From Taibaiella helva (GTDB lineage Bacteria > Bacteroidota > Bacteroidia > Chitinophagales > Chitinophagaceae): a stretch of DNA of 64,000 nt. Each line of letters opens with the position of its first letter. Position 1 is the first letter of the stretch. The stretch is taken from contig NZ_QUZZ01000015.1 in the NCBI RefSeq assembly GCF_003545695.1, forward strand, positions 1-64,000, given 5' to 3'. Position numbers and translations under genes: made by a program. Under the pieces are notes generated by a model. That model worked only from the letters and a program-made list of their open reading frames with translations. It was not told the origin of the DNA and searched no databases. Positions 9,901 through 17,842 of the stretch are shown here, in pieces.

Positions 9901-10210
9901 TATCCACGCGATAGGTGTTAAAGCTGCTGTAGGAAGGTGGTTCAGGCCTGTCTGTTTTACTGGTCGTTGCATCCGGCCCCTGCGCTTTTGCTGGCAGGAG
10001 CTGGTTCCATTGATAATGGATCTTCCCCTTGCCGATAAACACCGAGAGCCCATTGGCGCTGAGCTGGAATTGTATATCCTTCCTCGGGTGGCTGAACTGA
10101 TCGGTGATCTGCCCGGCATTCTCCCGGAAAGCCATTCCTCCGGGTCCCGGCCCGGCGCAAAGGATATGGCTGATCAAAAGGGCCGTCGCTAAACAGTAAA
10201 TTGGTTTCAT
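6959..10210 (-). CDS. T9SS type B cargo with SBBP repeats and gliding-motility C-terminal domain
   Basis: 1083 residues. Signal peptide 1-19. The N-terminal domain (about 25-250: AFRENAGQITDQF... VIDPALRLQWATYYGG) is the module that typically precedes SBBP repeats. Residues about 250-770 carry repeated 'GNVYISGTT', 'ATPG.(Y/F)Q', 'LAKF...G.R.WGTY.GG' units. Two Ig/PKD-like domains follow, and the C-terminal 90 residues (IFMPNAFSPNGDGINDLF to FKGDLTLIR) are the type B sorting domain. Surface-exposed, function unknown. It begins 3 bp after the stop of the small lipoprotein gene, so the pair is co-transcribed. Confidence 0.85.
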   Translation of the reverse strand: MKPIYCLATALLISHILCAGPGPGGMAFRENAGQITDQFSHPRKDIQFQLSANGLSVFIGKGKIHYQWNQLLPAKAQGPDATTSKTDRPEPPSYSSFNTYRVDMTLLGCNPDALALKEDPFPDATVYYAYGLDGARAASCRKITYRNIYPHIDWVLYIHGEALKYDFILHPGARVEDIKMRYEGAGDLAIEGGMLIATTPVGSIKEEKPYSYSKDKGDTVASRFVLNKGIVGFAVGDYEGTLVIDPALRLQWATYYGGNGMESGQYSGNSFQGYYSYSNSVITDYKGNVYISGTTSSIDNIATQGTHQVALSNGNCAYLAKFNASGQRLWGTYFGGYNGSLDEDGAYMGTVSGRGHSIACDTLGNIYMAGNTFNDSGIATPGAYQVTRSGIYGWPDLYLAKFRNDGTREWSTFLGNPRVEEGGSVAVTQDGSKIYLAGASQSFLPPTDVIATPGAFLVPPGPGSALYSGFLTCFNAQGQKRWGTYIADVENILSTVFDITLDKEEYIYITGYAIGDGISATVSAATTGSFQSQYGGCTFSSWGPPYCTPDAFLQKWDSAGNRLWGTYYGGDAPDGGFAVACDDSNNVYMAGYTSPFTNSINGTWSVASPGSFLPAISPAAGSFLAKFSGQGQRRWGTYYYGNTGKMSAGLACNNNKIFLLVNSDAAGLATPCAYQTENPGIFTTGSSLSAYLSIFDTAGNREYATYYGGQFEDWGCSLAAANTTKGTAVYVAGTTYSPTRIATPGSFKSVLGGQLSIQRDAFLAKFIMPVTEQVAIPCFSQDSVQLVADDTSGTGYTWAHGASGFRTRVSTSGTYVVRFQRADGCPDADTFHVKIAPLPVLTALEGCPAAGMAVASVAPDNNNVYTYNWYDDSGSLIRSTHSDKGDTAAGLAAGHYKVQVLAADCDTTLPFTIKTFPEVVLEISKDTTIAAGQKVQLWATGANLYRWLPEDGLDNPASAHPIAQPRNPVTYTVTGYSEHGCKASSAVHIDIHDAIFMPNAFSPNGDGINDLFKIGNCGYHKLAEFRVFNRWGQEVFFTTDPAQGWNGQYKGRPADVGTYHYYARLRGTGGEEKVFKGDLTLIR

Positions 10211-10213
10211 CTC

Positions 10214-10498
10214 TTAAGGAACTTTATGGTGGACATTTTCATTGCCGCCACGTTCTGTTTGGTTTATGATAGGGGCCAAATGGCGCCAGGTACTATCCTT
10301 ATATTTACGGGGCCTGTCGGCGCCAAACATTAATATCATCCCGTTATCCATTAAGAACATACCCGTATTGTTGTAGCGATGCGATGGCGCTGCCTTCTCT
10401 TTCCCGCTTTCCCGCCCGGGTGCCGGGTGTTTTTCCTGGTGCGCCTTGCAGGCGCAGACGGCCACCATCAGGACCAGCCACCATTTTTGTATCCGCAT
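10214..10498 (-). CDS. Small predicted lipoprotein
   Basis: 94 residues from the ATG at 10498; an in-frame ATG at 10513 would add five residues but the first choice gives the better signal (MRIQKWW, hydrophobic LVLMVAV, then Cys-Ala-Cys-Lys). Acylation at one of these cysteines is plausible although the lipobox is not canonical. The mature part is hydrophilic with a strand-like NTGMFLMDNGMILMFGADRP. No family recognised. It sits 3 bp upstream of the 1083-residue T9SS gene and may be an accessory of it. Confidence 0.5.
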   Translation of the reverse strand: MRIQKWWLVLMVAVCACKAHQEKHPAPGRESGKEKAAPSHRYNNTGMFLMDNGMILMFGADRPRKYKDSTWRHLAPIINQTERGGNENVHHKVP

Positions 10499-10579
10499 GC
10501 TTTTAAAGATCATGGATTATGCTTCATCACAAAATTGCTGTATTCAATAATTCATACCTAGACGGCTTACACTGATTTT

Positions 10580-10605
10580 GAAATTCAGTGTTTCTACTGA
10601 ATTTC
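10580..10605. promoter_or_regulatory. Perfect 10-bp inverted repeat between divergent genes
   Basis: GAAATTCAGT, six bases, ACTGAATTTC. A second pairing CACTGA (10570-10575) with TCAGTG (10585-10590) overlaps it, so two alternative hairpins are possible. It lies between the divergent lipoprotein/T9SS unit and the kinase gene, the expected place for an operator of the adjacent regulator. Confidence 0.5.
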
Positions 10606-10660
10606 CATTGGGGCGAGCCTTTCAAGCCTTATTTTCCTAACTTGTGGTAGATTTATTTCC

Positions 10661-12508
10661 ATGATCAATACGCGTATATTAAAGCTGCTGTGCTTTATCC
10701 TCCTGGTGATGCCTGTAGCCGGGCTGGCGCAGCCCAAAGAATTGCCGGTGATCGGGAACAATGCCGAAAGCCGCCTGAAAGGCGGTATCGAGTCGGGTAA
10801 GGAGTTGATCCAGGATGGGCAATACGATTCGGCCATCGTGCTCTTCCGCAATTTGTTACCGTTGTGCAAAGGCCTGAATGATGAAACGAGAATCGTTTCC
10901 CTGATCAACAATTATATCGGCTCCACCTATATTTTTAAAGGCAATTTTGACCATGCCGTGCAATACCTTTCCCTGGCGGCATCCAGGCTGATCGATAGTC
11001 CTGCTGTACATTCCATGCTCCTCATCAGGATATACAATAATCTTTCCGTAGCCCTCAACCGTATTTCTGAAAATGAAAGCGCATTGCATTATTTGGATAA
11101 AGCAGAAGCGATCGCGACGCAGCATGGTCTTGTAAAAATGCTGCCCGGTATATTGATCAACCAGGGCCGTATCTATAAAGAAATGCAGCTGTGGGTGAAA
11201 AGCAAAGACCGGTTTGATCAGGTATTGCTCCTGCTCGATACGGTTACCATTGAAAGCAATCTGTTGGGTATCTCCGCGCTGGAAATAAAGCAGATCAGCT
11301 ATACCAACCTGGGACAGCTGTACATCGCACAAAACAATATGCAAACGGCCCTGTATTACCTGCAGAAGAGCAGCAAGCTATTGTCGTCACGGTCCAACCC
11401 TTATTACCAGGTACCCAACCTGGTGGGCCTGGGCAGGGTATATCTGAGCCTGAAGAAATATAAGCTTGCCGGCCGATACCTGGAGGATGCTTTGGCCCTG
11501 TCTCAAAAAAGCGGGATAGGCGATGGCCTGTCTGAAGCCGCCCATTACCTGTCCGACTTGTACGCCGCAACGGGAAACTATGAAAGGGCTTACCGGTTTC
11601 ATTTTGAGTATAAGAAAATGGAAGACAGCATAAGGCAAAATGAAAAGGCCAGCGAGATCAGGCAGCTGGAGACCAGGTACCGCATCGTCGAAAAGGATAA
11701 AAAGCTGGCAGAGAGCCGGTTCCTGCGTACGCAGCAGGAACGCCTGCTCAAGAACCGGAACCTTTGGATATTGCTGATATCGGTCATCGCGCTCCTGGTA
11801 AGCATTATCCTCGTTGTCATGTTCCGCAGCTACGGGCAGAAGCAAAAAATACAGCAGCAGCATGTACATACGCTGGAGAAGGATAAGCAGATCGCTGTAA
11901 TGAAAGCTATGCTTGAGGGAGAAGAAAAAGAAAGGGGACGCATCGCTGGTAATCTTCACGATGGGATCGGAAGCATCATCTCGGCGGTAAAAATGAACTT
12001 CAGCATCTTGAAGCTTGCTCATTTTGAGAACAGGGATATCTACAATAAAGGAATGGTGTTATTGGATGAAGCTGCCAAAGAGATAAGGGCTACTGCGCAC
12101 AACCTGATGCCTGAAATACTGGTACAGGAAGGGCTTGAAGCTGCTGTCCGCAATTTTTGCAAAAGGATGGAGCAGAGCCGGCTGCTGCAGATAGAATGCC
12201 AGATGAACGGGGACTTCGGTAAGATAGAAAAAGATATGGCCTTGCTGGTTTACCGTATCGTACAGGAGCTGGTCAGTAATATCGTGAAGCATGCTATGGC
12301 CGCAAAAGCCCTGGTGCAGATCAATTACAGCGATGGGCTTTTGATGATAGCGGTGGAAGACAATGGCCGTGGGATACCGGGAAAGGAGGATGCGGGCGGC
12401 ATGGGCCTGCGCAGCATCAGAGAGAAAGTGAGTATGCTTAACGGGCTGATGAGTGTTGAAAGCACTGCGGCAGAAGGGACACAGGTTTATATCGAAATTG
12501 ATTGCTGA
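10661..12508 (+). CDS. TPR sensor histidine kinase
   Basis: 615 residues. Signal peptide 1-23, TPR repeats about 45-340, coiled linker, membrane helix about 367-390, then a second coiled coil (KQKIQQQHVHTLEKDKQIAVMKAMLEG). The H box is IAGNLHDGIGSIISAVKMN with His433, and the HATPase domain has YRIVQELVSNIVKHA, DNGRGIPG and GMGLRSIREKV. This is a complete HPK7 kinase. The response regulator follows 16 bp downstream, so they are one operon. A near-consensus TAGATTTA lies only 9 bp before the ATG, so the 5' leader may be very short. Confidence 0.88.
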   Translation: MINTRILKLLCFILLVMPVAGLAQPKELPVIGNNAESRLKGGIESGKELIQDGQYDSAIVLFRNLLPLCKGLNDETRIVSLINNYIGSTYIFKGNFDHAVQYLSLAASRLIDSPAVHSMLLIRIYNNLSVALNRISENESALHYLDKAEAIATQHGLVKMLPGILINQGRIYKEMQLWVKSKDRFDQVLLLLDTVTIESNLLGISALEIKQISYTNLGQLYIAQNNMQTALYYLQKSSKLLSSRSNPYYQVPNLVGLGRVYLSLKKYKLAGRYLEDALALSQKSGIGDGLSEAAHYLSDLYAATGNYERAYRFHFEYKKMEDSIRQNEKASEIRQLETRYRIVEKDKKLAESRFLRTQQERLLKNRNLWILLISVIALLVSIILVVMFRSYGQKQKIQQQHVHTLEKDKQIAVMKAMLEGEEKERGRIAGNLHDGIGSIISAVKMNFSILKLAHFENRDIYNKGMVLLDEAAKEIRATAHNLMPEILVQEGLEAAVRNFCKRMEQSRLLQIECQMNGDFGKIEKDMALLVYRIVQELVSNIVKHAMAAKALVQINYSDGLLMIAVEDNGRGIPGKEDAGGMGLRSIREKVSMLNGLMSVESTAAEGTQVYIEIDC

Positions 12509-12524
12509 CAATAATACCAGCATT

Positions 12525-13166
12525 ATGATCAGGGTTGCCATATTAGATGATCAGTATATAGTATTGAACGGTATACAGCAGATGCTGGCCGGTAACACAG
12601 CGGTGCACCTTAGCGGTATGTTCCGCAGCAAAGCCGAGCTGATGGAAGGCCTGGCGGCTGCAGCGCCGGATGTATTGCTGCTGGATATAAGGATGCCGGA
12701 TGAAGATGGCATCAGCATTGCGGAATGGCTATCGGAAGCATGGCCCCGGATAAAGGTGCTGGCGTTAACCAACTTTGATACCACCCAATATGTGACGAAG
12801 ATGATGCAGGCCGGCGTAAAAGGCTACCTGCTTAAAAATACGGACCACAATACACTGGTGGATGCGATCCGCTGCGTATATCGTGATGAACAATACATCG
12901 AGCCTGGTCTTAAAGAGCAGATCATCAATGAATCCCTGCAGCTGAAAAAACTGAAAGGCCATATTCCTTCGCTCACCAGGAGAGAGAAGGAAATATTAAG
13001 GCTTATCGTAAAAGAGCATGCCTCGAGCAAGGAGATCGCTGATAAGCTCTATTTAAGCTTAAGAACGGTGGAAAGTCACCGTTATCATCTGTTCCAGAAG
13101 CTGGATGTAAAAAATGTAACCGGCCTGGTGGCCAAAGCCCTGGAGATGGGCTTGCCCCTGGGGTAG
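12525..13166 (+). CDS. NarL/LuxR-family response regulator
   Basis: 213 residues. The ATG at 12525 is chosen over an upstream in-frame ATG because it puts MIRVAILDDQ at the N-terminus and leaves a 16-bp gap to the kinase; the longer form would overlap the kinase's end. Acidic pair Asp8-Asp9, phosphoacceptor Asp54 (LLLDIRMPDEDG), lysine in GYLLKN. The HTH is at about 145-205 (LTRREKEILRLIVKEHASSKEIADKLYLSLRTVESHR). It is the cognate regulator of the upstream kinase; its targets may include the divergent T9SS unit or the secreted protein genes downstream (inference from proximity). Confidence 0.88.
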   Translation: MIRVAILDDQYIVLNGIQQMLAGNTAVHLSGMFRSKAELMEGLAAAAPDVLLLDIRMPDEDGISIAEWLSEAWPRIKVLALTNFDTTQYVTKMMQAGVKGYLLKNTDHNTLVDAIRCVYRDEQYIEPGLKEQIINESLQLKKLKGHIPSLTRREKEILRLIVKEHASSKEIADKLYLSLRTVESHRYHLFQKLDVKNVTGLVAKALEMGLPLG

Positions 13167-13361
13167 GGGTCTCCTTACCGGGATATCCCTTTAATAACAC
13201 TTGCTACAGTATTTGAAGATACCTAAATAATGATCTGCATAGAGGATCAATATTGCTATCAGGAATCAATTGGTGTTTAGTCGCCGTATGCGGATACCCC
13301 GGATACACCAAAGGGTCTTCTTTGATTGAATATTAAATGCATTCTTCTTGTATTGAACAAT

Positions 13362-13369
13362 TATTTTTG
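13362..13369 (+). promoter_or_regulatory. Candidate -7 promoter element of the secreted protein gene
   Basis: TATTTTTG matches TAnnTTTG and lies 19 bp before the ATG at 13389. No clear -33 element. Confidence 0.4.
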
Positions 13370-13388
13370 AGCACCAATAAATCAATTT

Positions 13389-14138
13389 ATGAAAATCTTT
13401 ACCACCACTTCATTGCTTCTGTCTTCCTTATTGCTCCTGAAAACGAACCATGCTTCGGGCCAGGCAGCTATTGGAACGACCACACCACATGCTTCGGCGA
13501 TGCTGGACATCACTGCCACCGGGAAAGGCCTGCTGGTGCCGCGTATGCCTATGGCCAGCCGTCCTGCCGCTCCGGCAACCGGCTTGCTCATTTACCAGAC
13601 GGATAACACGCCGGGTTTCTATGTATACAACGGTACCGCCTGGACGCCGGTTACGGCTTCTGCTCCTGCTGCTACCCGGGATTCTATTACGATCCTTACG
13701 CCGGCGGTCGCTGCCTACAGCTCGGGCTCTCCGGCCCTGGGCCCTTATTTTTTCAGCCTTGTGCCTTACCAAAGCTCACAGGCCAGCGTCAACTTTGCCA
13801 ATACCTCGGGAGCAAGTTCCAATGGCACGACACAAGCTACGGCCTATATCGTACCTGCCGCCTGCACTATTAACCGCCTGAAGCTGGCGACCCGCGTCGT
13901 ACCCGGTGGCAGTCTTATTGGAAGTGCGAATACCATTACCATCACTTTATACAAGAACGGGGTATCGACCGGCCTCAGCGTTTCGGCGACATCCGCCCTG
14001 GCTGTGGGTTCGACAGGATCCGGCGAAAGCAGCGTAGGCTCGGTTTCCGTGGTGCCGGGAGATATACTTTCTTACAGCTTTACCCAAACCAACCAGGAGC
14101 CGGCTACGCTGTTTACCGTGATGCTGAAGGGCTATTAA
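13389..14138 (+). CDS. Secreted protein with tail-fibre-like N-terminal segment
   Basis: 249 residues, signal peptide about 1-25. Residues 26-80 contain [24 protein letters not shown] and [21 protein letters not shown], a segment frequent at the start of large Bacteroidota secreted proteins that resemble phage tail-fibre or collagen-like proteins. The C-terminal part (about 110-249) is a small-residue-rich beta domain (SVNFANTSG...[12 protein letters not shown]...). No sorting domain is visible at its end, so it is either periplasmic or surface-associated by another route. The next gene, also secreted, starts 98 bp downstream. Confidence 0.65.
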   Translation: MKIFTTTSLLLSSLLLLKTNHASGQAAIGTTTPHASAMLDITATGKGLLVPRMPMASRPAAPATGLLIYQTDNTPGFYVYNGTAWTPVTASAPAATRDSITILTPAVAAYSSGSPALGPYFFSLVPYQSSQASVNFANTSGASSNGTTQATAYIVPAACTINRLKLATRVVPGGSLIGSANTITITLYKNGVSTGLSVSATSALAVGSTGSGESSVGSVSVVPGDILSYSFTQTNQEPATLFTVMLKGY

Positions 14139-14236
14139 GTCGCTTTTGGAACCTACCTCATTTTTTTGAATCCAGGTATGTTTTCAACAGCTGCGGGGCA
14201 GATGATGAAAACCACAAGACCTGAAAATAAACGAAC

Positions 14237-15217
14237 ATGAAACGCACAGCAATTATAATCGGTCTGGCAGGCCTGGCTTCTGTGGCCAGGGCCCAGCTTG
14301 CTACGGGTCCTGCAGGGCTGCTGATCAAAGCCGGCACGACCTTCAGCAGTGAAGGGCTTGTGCTGACGCCTGCCACAGACCTGACCTTGCAGAATGATAC
14401 CATCCGCCTGTCGGGAACAGCGGTGAGCACTGGTACCGGCGCCAGCATTGCAAGAGTATATACCATTGCTCCTTCCCTTACTTTTTCGGGTACTCTGGGT
14501 ATCCAGTATACCGCTCCTGAGCTGAACGGCAACCAGGAAGGCACCCTTTCGGTCCTCAATGCCAGTCCCGGCGCCGGTTTTCTTAGCTTTATCAGCACGG
14601 CGAGCAACAACAACAGCTATTATGTGTATAAGTCCGGGATGCCGGTGGTGACCTTGAACCGGATCACTGCTACCAGTGCATCGGTACCTTTACCCATCCG
14701 CTATCATAGATTTACAGCGGTACCTGGTCCCTCCTGCTCGATAGTGCTGAGCTGGTCTGCAGCGCAGGCGCAGGCAGATCATTTCCGGGTCGAACGCAGC
14801 GCCGACGGTAAAACATTCAATACGGTACCGGCGCCTGTATCGCGGTCGGATGAACAGTTTTCGCTGACCGATGCTGCTCCTTTGCCGGGCAGGAACATTT
14901 ACCGGCTGGCGATTGCAGAGGAAGGCGAGCCCTTATTGTACAGCAATGTGATCACGATCGCTGACCCCTGCGCGATGCCTGCTCAGTTGAAAATCTATCC
15001 CAATCCGGCAAACGATGCTGTGACGGTCATCCTGGATCATTTACAGGATGGCGCGGCTACAATCGATCTGCTCGATATTACAGGAAATGTACTGAAAACT
15101 TTCAGCGTCGCCAGCACCGAAAATACATTGGATCTGCAAGGTATTGCCCCGGGCAGCTATGTGCTCAGGATACATAACGGGTCGTTGCAGGAAAGCGTCA
15201 GGATACTGAAGCTTTAA
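14237..15217 (+). CDS. T9SS type A sorting-domain protein
   Basis: 326 residues. Signal peptide 1-20 (cleavage after ARA). The body is beta-rich, with a segment FRVERSADGKTFNTVPAP that matches the fibronectin-III-like part often found just before the sorting domain. The type A sorting domain is about 250-326, with LKIYPNPANDAVTV and GSYVLRIHNGSLQESVRILKL. Exported to the surface by T9SS; no catalytic motif seen. A strong terminator follows 20 bp after the stop. Confidence 0.8.
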   Translation: MKRTAIIIGLAGLASVARAQLATGPAGLLIKAGTTFSSEGLVLTPATDLTLQNDTIRLSGTAVSTGTGASIARVYTIAPSLTFSGTLGIQYTAPELNGNQEGTLSVLNASPGAGFLSFISTASNNNSYYVYKSGMPVVTLNRITATSASVPLPIRYHRFTAVPGPSCSIVLSWSAAQAQADHFRVERSADGKTFNTVPAPVSRSDEQFSLTDAAPLPGRNIYRLAIAEEGEPLLYSNVITIADPCAMPAQLKIYPNPANDAVTVILDHLQDGAATIDLLDITGNVLKTFSVASTENTLDLQGIAPGSYVLRIHNGSLQESVRILKL

Positions 15218-15236
15218 GCCGGCATAGGCGTTGAAG

Positions 15237-15265
15237 ATAAGAGCGGCACCCGGTGTCGCTCTTAT
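15237..15265 (+). terminator. Rho-independent terminator
   Basis: Perfect 9-bp arms ATAAGAGCG/CGCTCTTAT with an 11-nt loop followed by TGTTT, ending the 14237 gene. Confidence 0.75.
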
Positions 15266-15600
15266 TGTTTGCGCGGGCGGCGCCCCAAAAGCGTTTCGGA
15301 GCCGTAGAGAAACCGTATTGGAAATAAACCCGATCTCCAATGTGGTATCTGCAGCCTGCAAGGGCTGCGCTTTAAGCAGATTACTCTTCAGGAGTAGCCT
15401 TTAAATCCGGGAAGCTGCAGAAAGGGAAAAAGGCTGTTCAATTGTCTTAACAGAAATATTGTGTGGCTTTGGGCAGGGTAGCCATGCTTTATTGCATCTT
15501 GAAACCTGAAGTATATGTTCTAATGATTGAACTTTTTTCCGGCATTATCGTAAACTTCTGTATCATTAATGTGTCTATCCTGGCAGGAAGCCGGAAATTT
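15266..15600. other. Intergenic region
   Basis: 335 bp between the terminator and the hydrolase start. An open frame runs upstream of the hydrolase ATG from 15463, but its extra residues are not signal-like and it is treated as leader. No repeat or promoter stands out. Confidence 0.4.
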
Positions 15601-16371
15601 ATGGTGCAAGGTATCAGAATATGTTTTTTTATTTTATGGATGTCCGTCAGTTGCTTTGGGTTTGCACAAACCGCGAAGGATGCTGCGGGAAGCACGCACA
15701 AGACAATCTATCTTTTCAGCGGCCTGGGCGCTGATTCAACGGTATTCACCAACCTGAAGCTCCCCGGCTACCGCAAAGTATACATCACCTGGATCCCTGC
15801 TTCACCTGACGAAACGATCCCACAATACGCAGCGCGGATCAGGAGCCAGATCACGGAAGAGAACCCCTATATTATCGGGCTTTCTTTCGGGGGCATCGTA
15901 GCGGTGGAAGTGGCTCGGCAAATGAGGGTAGAGAAGATGGTGCTGATCTCTTCGGCCAGAACCAAGGACGATCTGAGCAAGGTGCAGTTTTTCTTTATGC
16001 GCTTAGGTTTGTACCGTATCATTCCCGGCGCTTTGATCAATCGTACCAATTTTCTTACCTACCGTTATTTCGGCGCCCGTTCCTCCAAAGACAAGAAAGC
16101 GCTGACCTACCTGTTACAGAACACAGATGTAAAGCTCTTTCGCTGGGCGCTGAAAAGCATTGCCTTCTGGGACAACCATGAGATCCCGGCGCGAACGATC
16201 CAGATACATGGCACCGCCGACCGGGTGATCTCGAGCAAGCATGTGCATCCCGATTACCGTGTTAAAGGCGGGGGACACCTTATGGTATTAAACCGGGCCG
16301 ATACCATAAGCAAGATCATCGTGAATTATTTTCGCGAAGCATCCCTGCCGGATCACCGGAGCATTCCTTAG
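15601..16371 (+). CDS. Exported alpha/beta-hydrolase
   Basis: 256 residues from the ATG at 15601, selected because it starts a clean signal peptide (MVQGIRICFFILWM...FAQ, 23 residues); a longer frame from 15463 would bury it. The fold shows the oxyanion segment LFSGLGADSTVF, nucleophile elbow GLSFGG (Ser95), acid HGTADRVI (Asp207) and catalytic His226 in GGGHLMV, so the triad is complete. Probably a periplasmic esterase or lipase-like enzyme; substrate unknown. The last 4 bp overlap the end of the convergent VOC gene. Confidence 0.75.
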   Translation: MVQGIRICFFILWMSVSCFGFAQTAKDAAGSTHKTIYLFSGLGADSTVFTNLKLPGYRKVYITWIPASPDETIPQYAARIRSQITEENPYIIGLSFGGIVAVEVARQMRVEKMVLISSARTKDDLSKVQFFFMRLGLYRIIPGALINRTNFLTYRYFGARSSKDKKALTYLLQNTDVKLFRWALKSIAFWDNHEIPARTIQIHGTADRVISSKHVHPDYRVKGGGHLMVLNRADTISKIIVNYFREASLPDHRSIP

Positions 16372-16877
16372 TGTGCCTGCTGCATGTGTTCGATAGCCGT
16401 CCATCCTTCGGGTGTGATACCCATGATCTCTGTCGCAACACCCATTGTCTGGTAAGTATCAAAGAAAGCCATCCTGGCAATAGGGTGGTCTACTTCGCTC
16501 ATCACGCTATGCCCCTGTGTACGAAGCTCGCCGGTAATCCTTTCAAAATCGCTGACCGGCAAACGAAAAGCGAGGTGTTGTGTGCCGCCGGCGGGACATC
16601 GTTCAAGGTAATCATGAAACATACTCCTTCCTGAAAGGGGCTGTATGAGCTCGATGAAAATACCGCCGTTATAAGCCTGGGTGGTCAGCCATTCGGCATC
16701 CACGATCTCATCATAGTAGCTCATGTTCAGGTCCTGAGCACGGACTTGTTCGGGTGGGGGAAAACCCCGGATACCCAATGTGCCGGAAAGAAAGCTTACC
16801 GTTGCCCGGATGTCGGGGACCACCCAGCCGATCTGGGCAAATTCAAGCCCCGAAAAGGTTTTGTCGATACTGTTCAT
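16368..16877 (-). CDS. VOC-superfamily (glyoxalase/dioxygenase-like) protein
   Basis: 169 residues with the paired beta-alpha-beta-beta-beta units of the VOC fold. EFAQIGWVVPDI opens the first, GGIFIELIQP closes it, and GGTQHLAFRLPV with ATEIMG forms the second. Candidate metal ligands are Gln15, the Glu in FIELI, the His in TQHLAF and the Glu in TEIMG. A Gln at the first position is seen in several VOC families. Substrate unknown. No signal peptide, so cytoplasmic. Confidence 0.8.
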   Translation of the reverse strand: MNSIDKTFSGLEFAQIGWVVPDIRATVSFLSGTLGIRGFPPPEQVRAQDLNMSYYDEIVDAEWLTTQAYNGGIFIELIQPLSGRSMFHDYLERCPAGGTQHLAFRLPVSDFERITGELRTQGHSVMSEVDHPIARMAFFDTYQTMGVATEIMGITPEGWTAIEHMQQAH

Positions 16878-16901
16878 GTCGGTTACCGTTTAATGACGCA
16901 A

Positions 16902-16909
16902 CAAAGTTA
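16902..16909 (-). promoter_or_regulatory. Candidate -7 promoter element of the VOC gene
   Basis: Minus-strand TAACTTTG, matching TAnnTTTG, 24 bp before the ATG at 16877. Confidence 0.45.
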
Positions 16910-16985
16910 GCATGCAAAGGTTCTTTGCTGCGGGGGGATTCGCGCCAATGTAAGGGTGCTTTACGACGAAAAGCAGCGTCGCTGC

Positions 16986-17747
16986 TTAATCTGTTTTCGG
17001 CGGGTATAGTATATAAAGGTCTTTCGATGGGCTGAAGAAGGTAATATCCTTTTGCTGCTTCACAATGCTATAGGCACGAAGCGTTACTGTTTTCCTGTTG
17101 AAATCTTCAATGGCTATAGACAATGCTGCTCCGGGTATTTTCTGTAAAAAGGAAAAAGGTGGCAGGAAAAAAGGTGGCAGGCCGGGGCTGTACCAGATGG
17201 TTATCCCGCGGATCAGCCCTTCGCTGTCCTGTGCGTCGAAATGGTATTGTATCACTGCCTTCCGGCATAGATAGCCGCGGATGGTGGCGGTATCTTCTGT
17301 AAGTGCAAGGGTACCGTAGCCCGGCGCGTTGTATTCGTTCTCATTATCCCAATCCCCCGTATTATTCGTGTTTGCAGCGGCGTTTTGTACGCTGTCGATG
17401 GCTTCTCCCGGCAGGTATACATTGGTCTTCAGCTGCCGTGTATAGTTTAGCGGTAAACCTTGTTTGCCCTCTATTTTAAGCAGCTTTTCTGCCTTGTGCC
17501 AGATGAGCCAGCTCGTCTGTACCTGATCGCTGCCCGTTTGCGTTGCATATAAATAGCCGGGATGGTAATAAACCTCCATTGCAGGCCTTTGTCTTTTTCC
17601 GGTGGGTACTTTTCCCGTGGCGCTAAAAGCAATTCTATAAACATCGAGCTTTTCCCCGGGCTCCCGGGCGTGCAGGCTAAAAGAGAGGAAGCACAGGCTA
17701 AGCAGGAAGCCCAAGCGTGTTGCAGAAAAATTGTTGTTGCAATGCAT
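16986..17747 (-). CDS. GLPGLI-like exported protein
   Basis: 253 residues from the ATG at 17747. A longer frame exists, but this start opens a signal peptide (MHCNNNFSATRLGFLL...LHA). The C-terminal half has GYLCRKAVIQY, ITIWYSPGLPPFFLPPFSFLQKIPGAALSI, the order of motifs in GLPGLI-family proteins (Bacteroidota exported proteins of unknown function), although the eponymous motif itself is diverged to KIPGAAL. A -7 promoter match lies only 4 bp upstream of this ATG. It is separated from the upstream kinase gene by 95 bp. Confidence 0.6.
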   Translation of the reverse strand: MHCNNNFSATRLGFLLSLCFLSFSLHAREPGEKLDVYRIAFSATGKVPTGKRQRPAMEVYYHPGYLYATQTGSDQVQTSWLIWHKAEKLLKIEGKQGLPLNYTRQLKTNVYLPGEAIDSVQNAAANTNNTGDWDNENEYNAPGYGTLALTEDTATIRGYLCRKAVIQYHFDAQDSEGLIRGITIWYSPGLPPFFLPPFSFLQKIPGAALSIAIEDFNRKTVTLRAYSIVKQQKDITFFSPSKDLYILYPPKTD

Positions 17748-17751
17748 CAGG

Positions 17752-17759
17752 CAAAGGTA
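17752..17759 (-). promoter_or_regulatory. Candidate -7 element directly before the GLPGLI-like ATG
   Basis: Minus-strand TACCTTTG ends 4 bp before the ATG at 17747, so transcription would begin at or near the start codon (possible leaderless mRNA). Confidence 0.4.
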
Positions 17760-17842
17760 ATGCAGGCAGGCGTCACCGGTAACCCCGGAGACGGGGATTT
17801 TGGAAGAGACTGTAGCAGGTTCGCTGCCTACAATTGCTCTCC

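Noticed and set aside
15463-15600. 46-residue N-terminal extension of the hydrolase
   Set aside because: It would place the signal peptide internally; the ATG at 15601 gives a normal exported protein.
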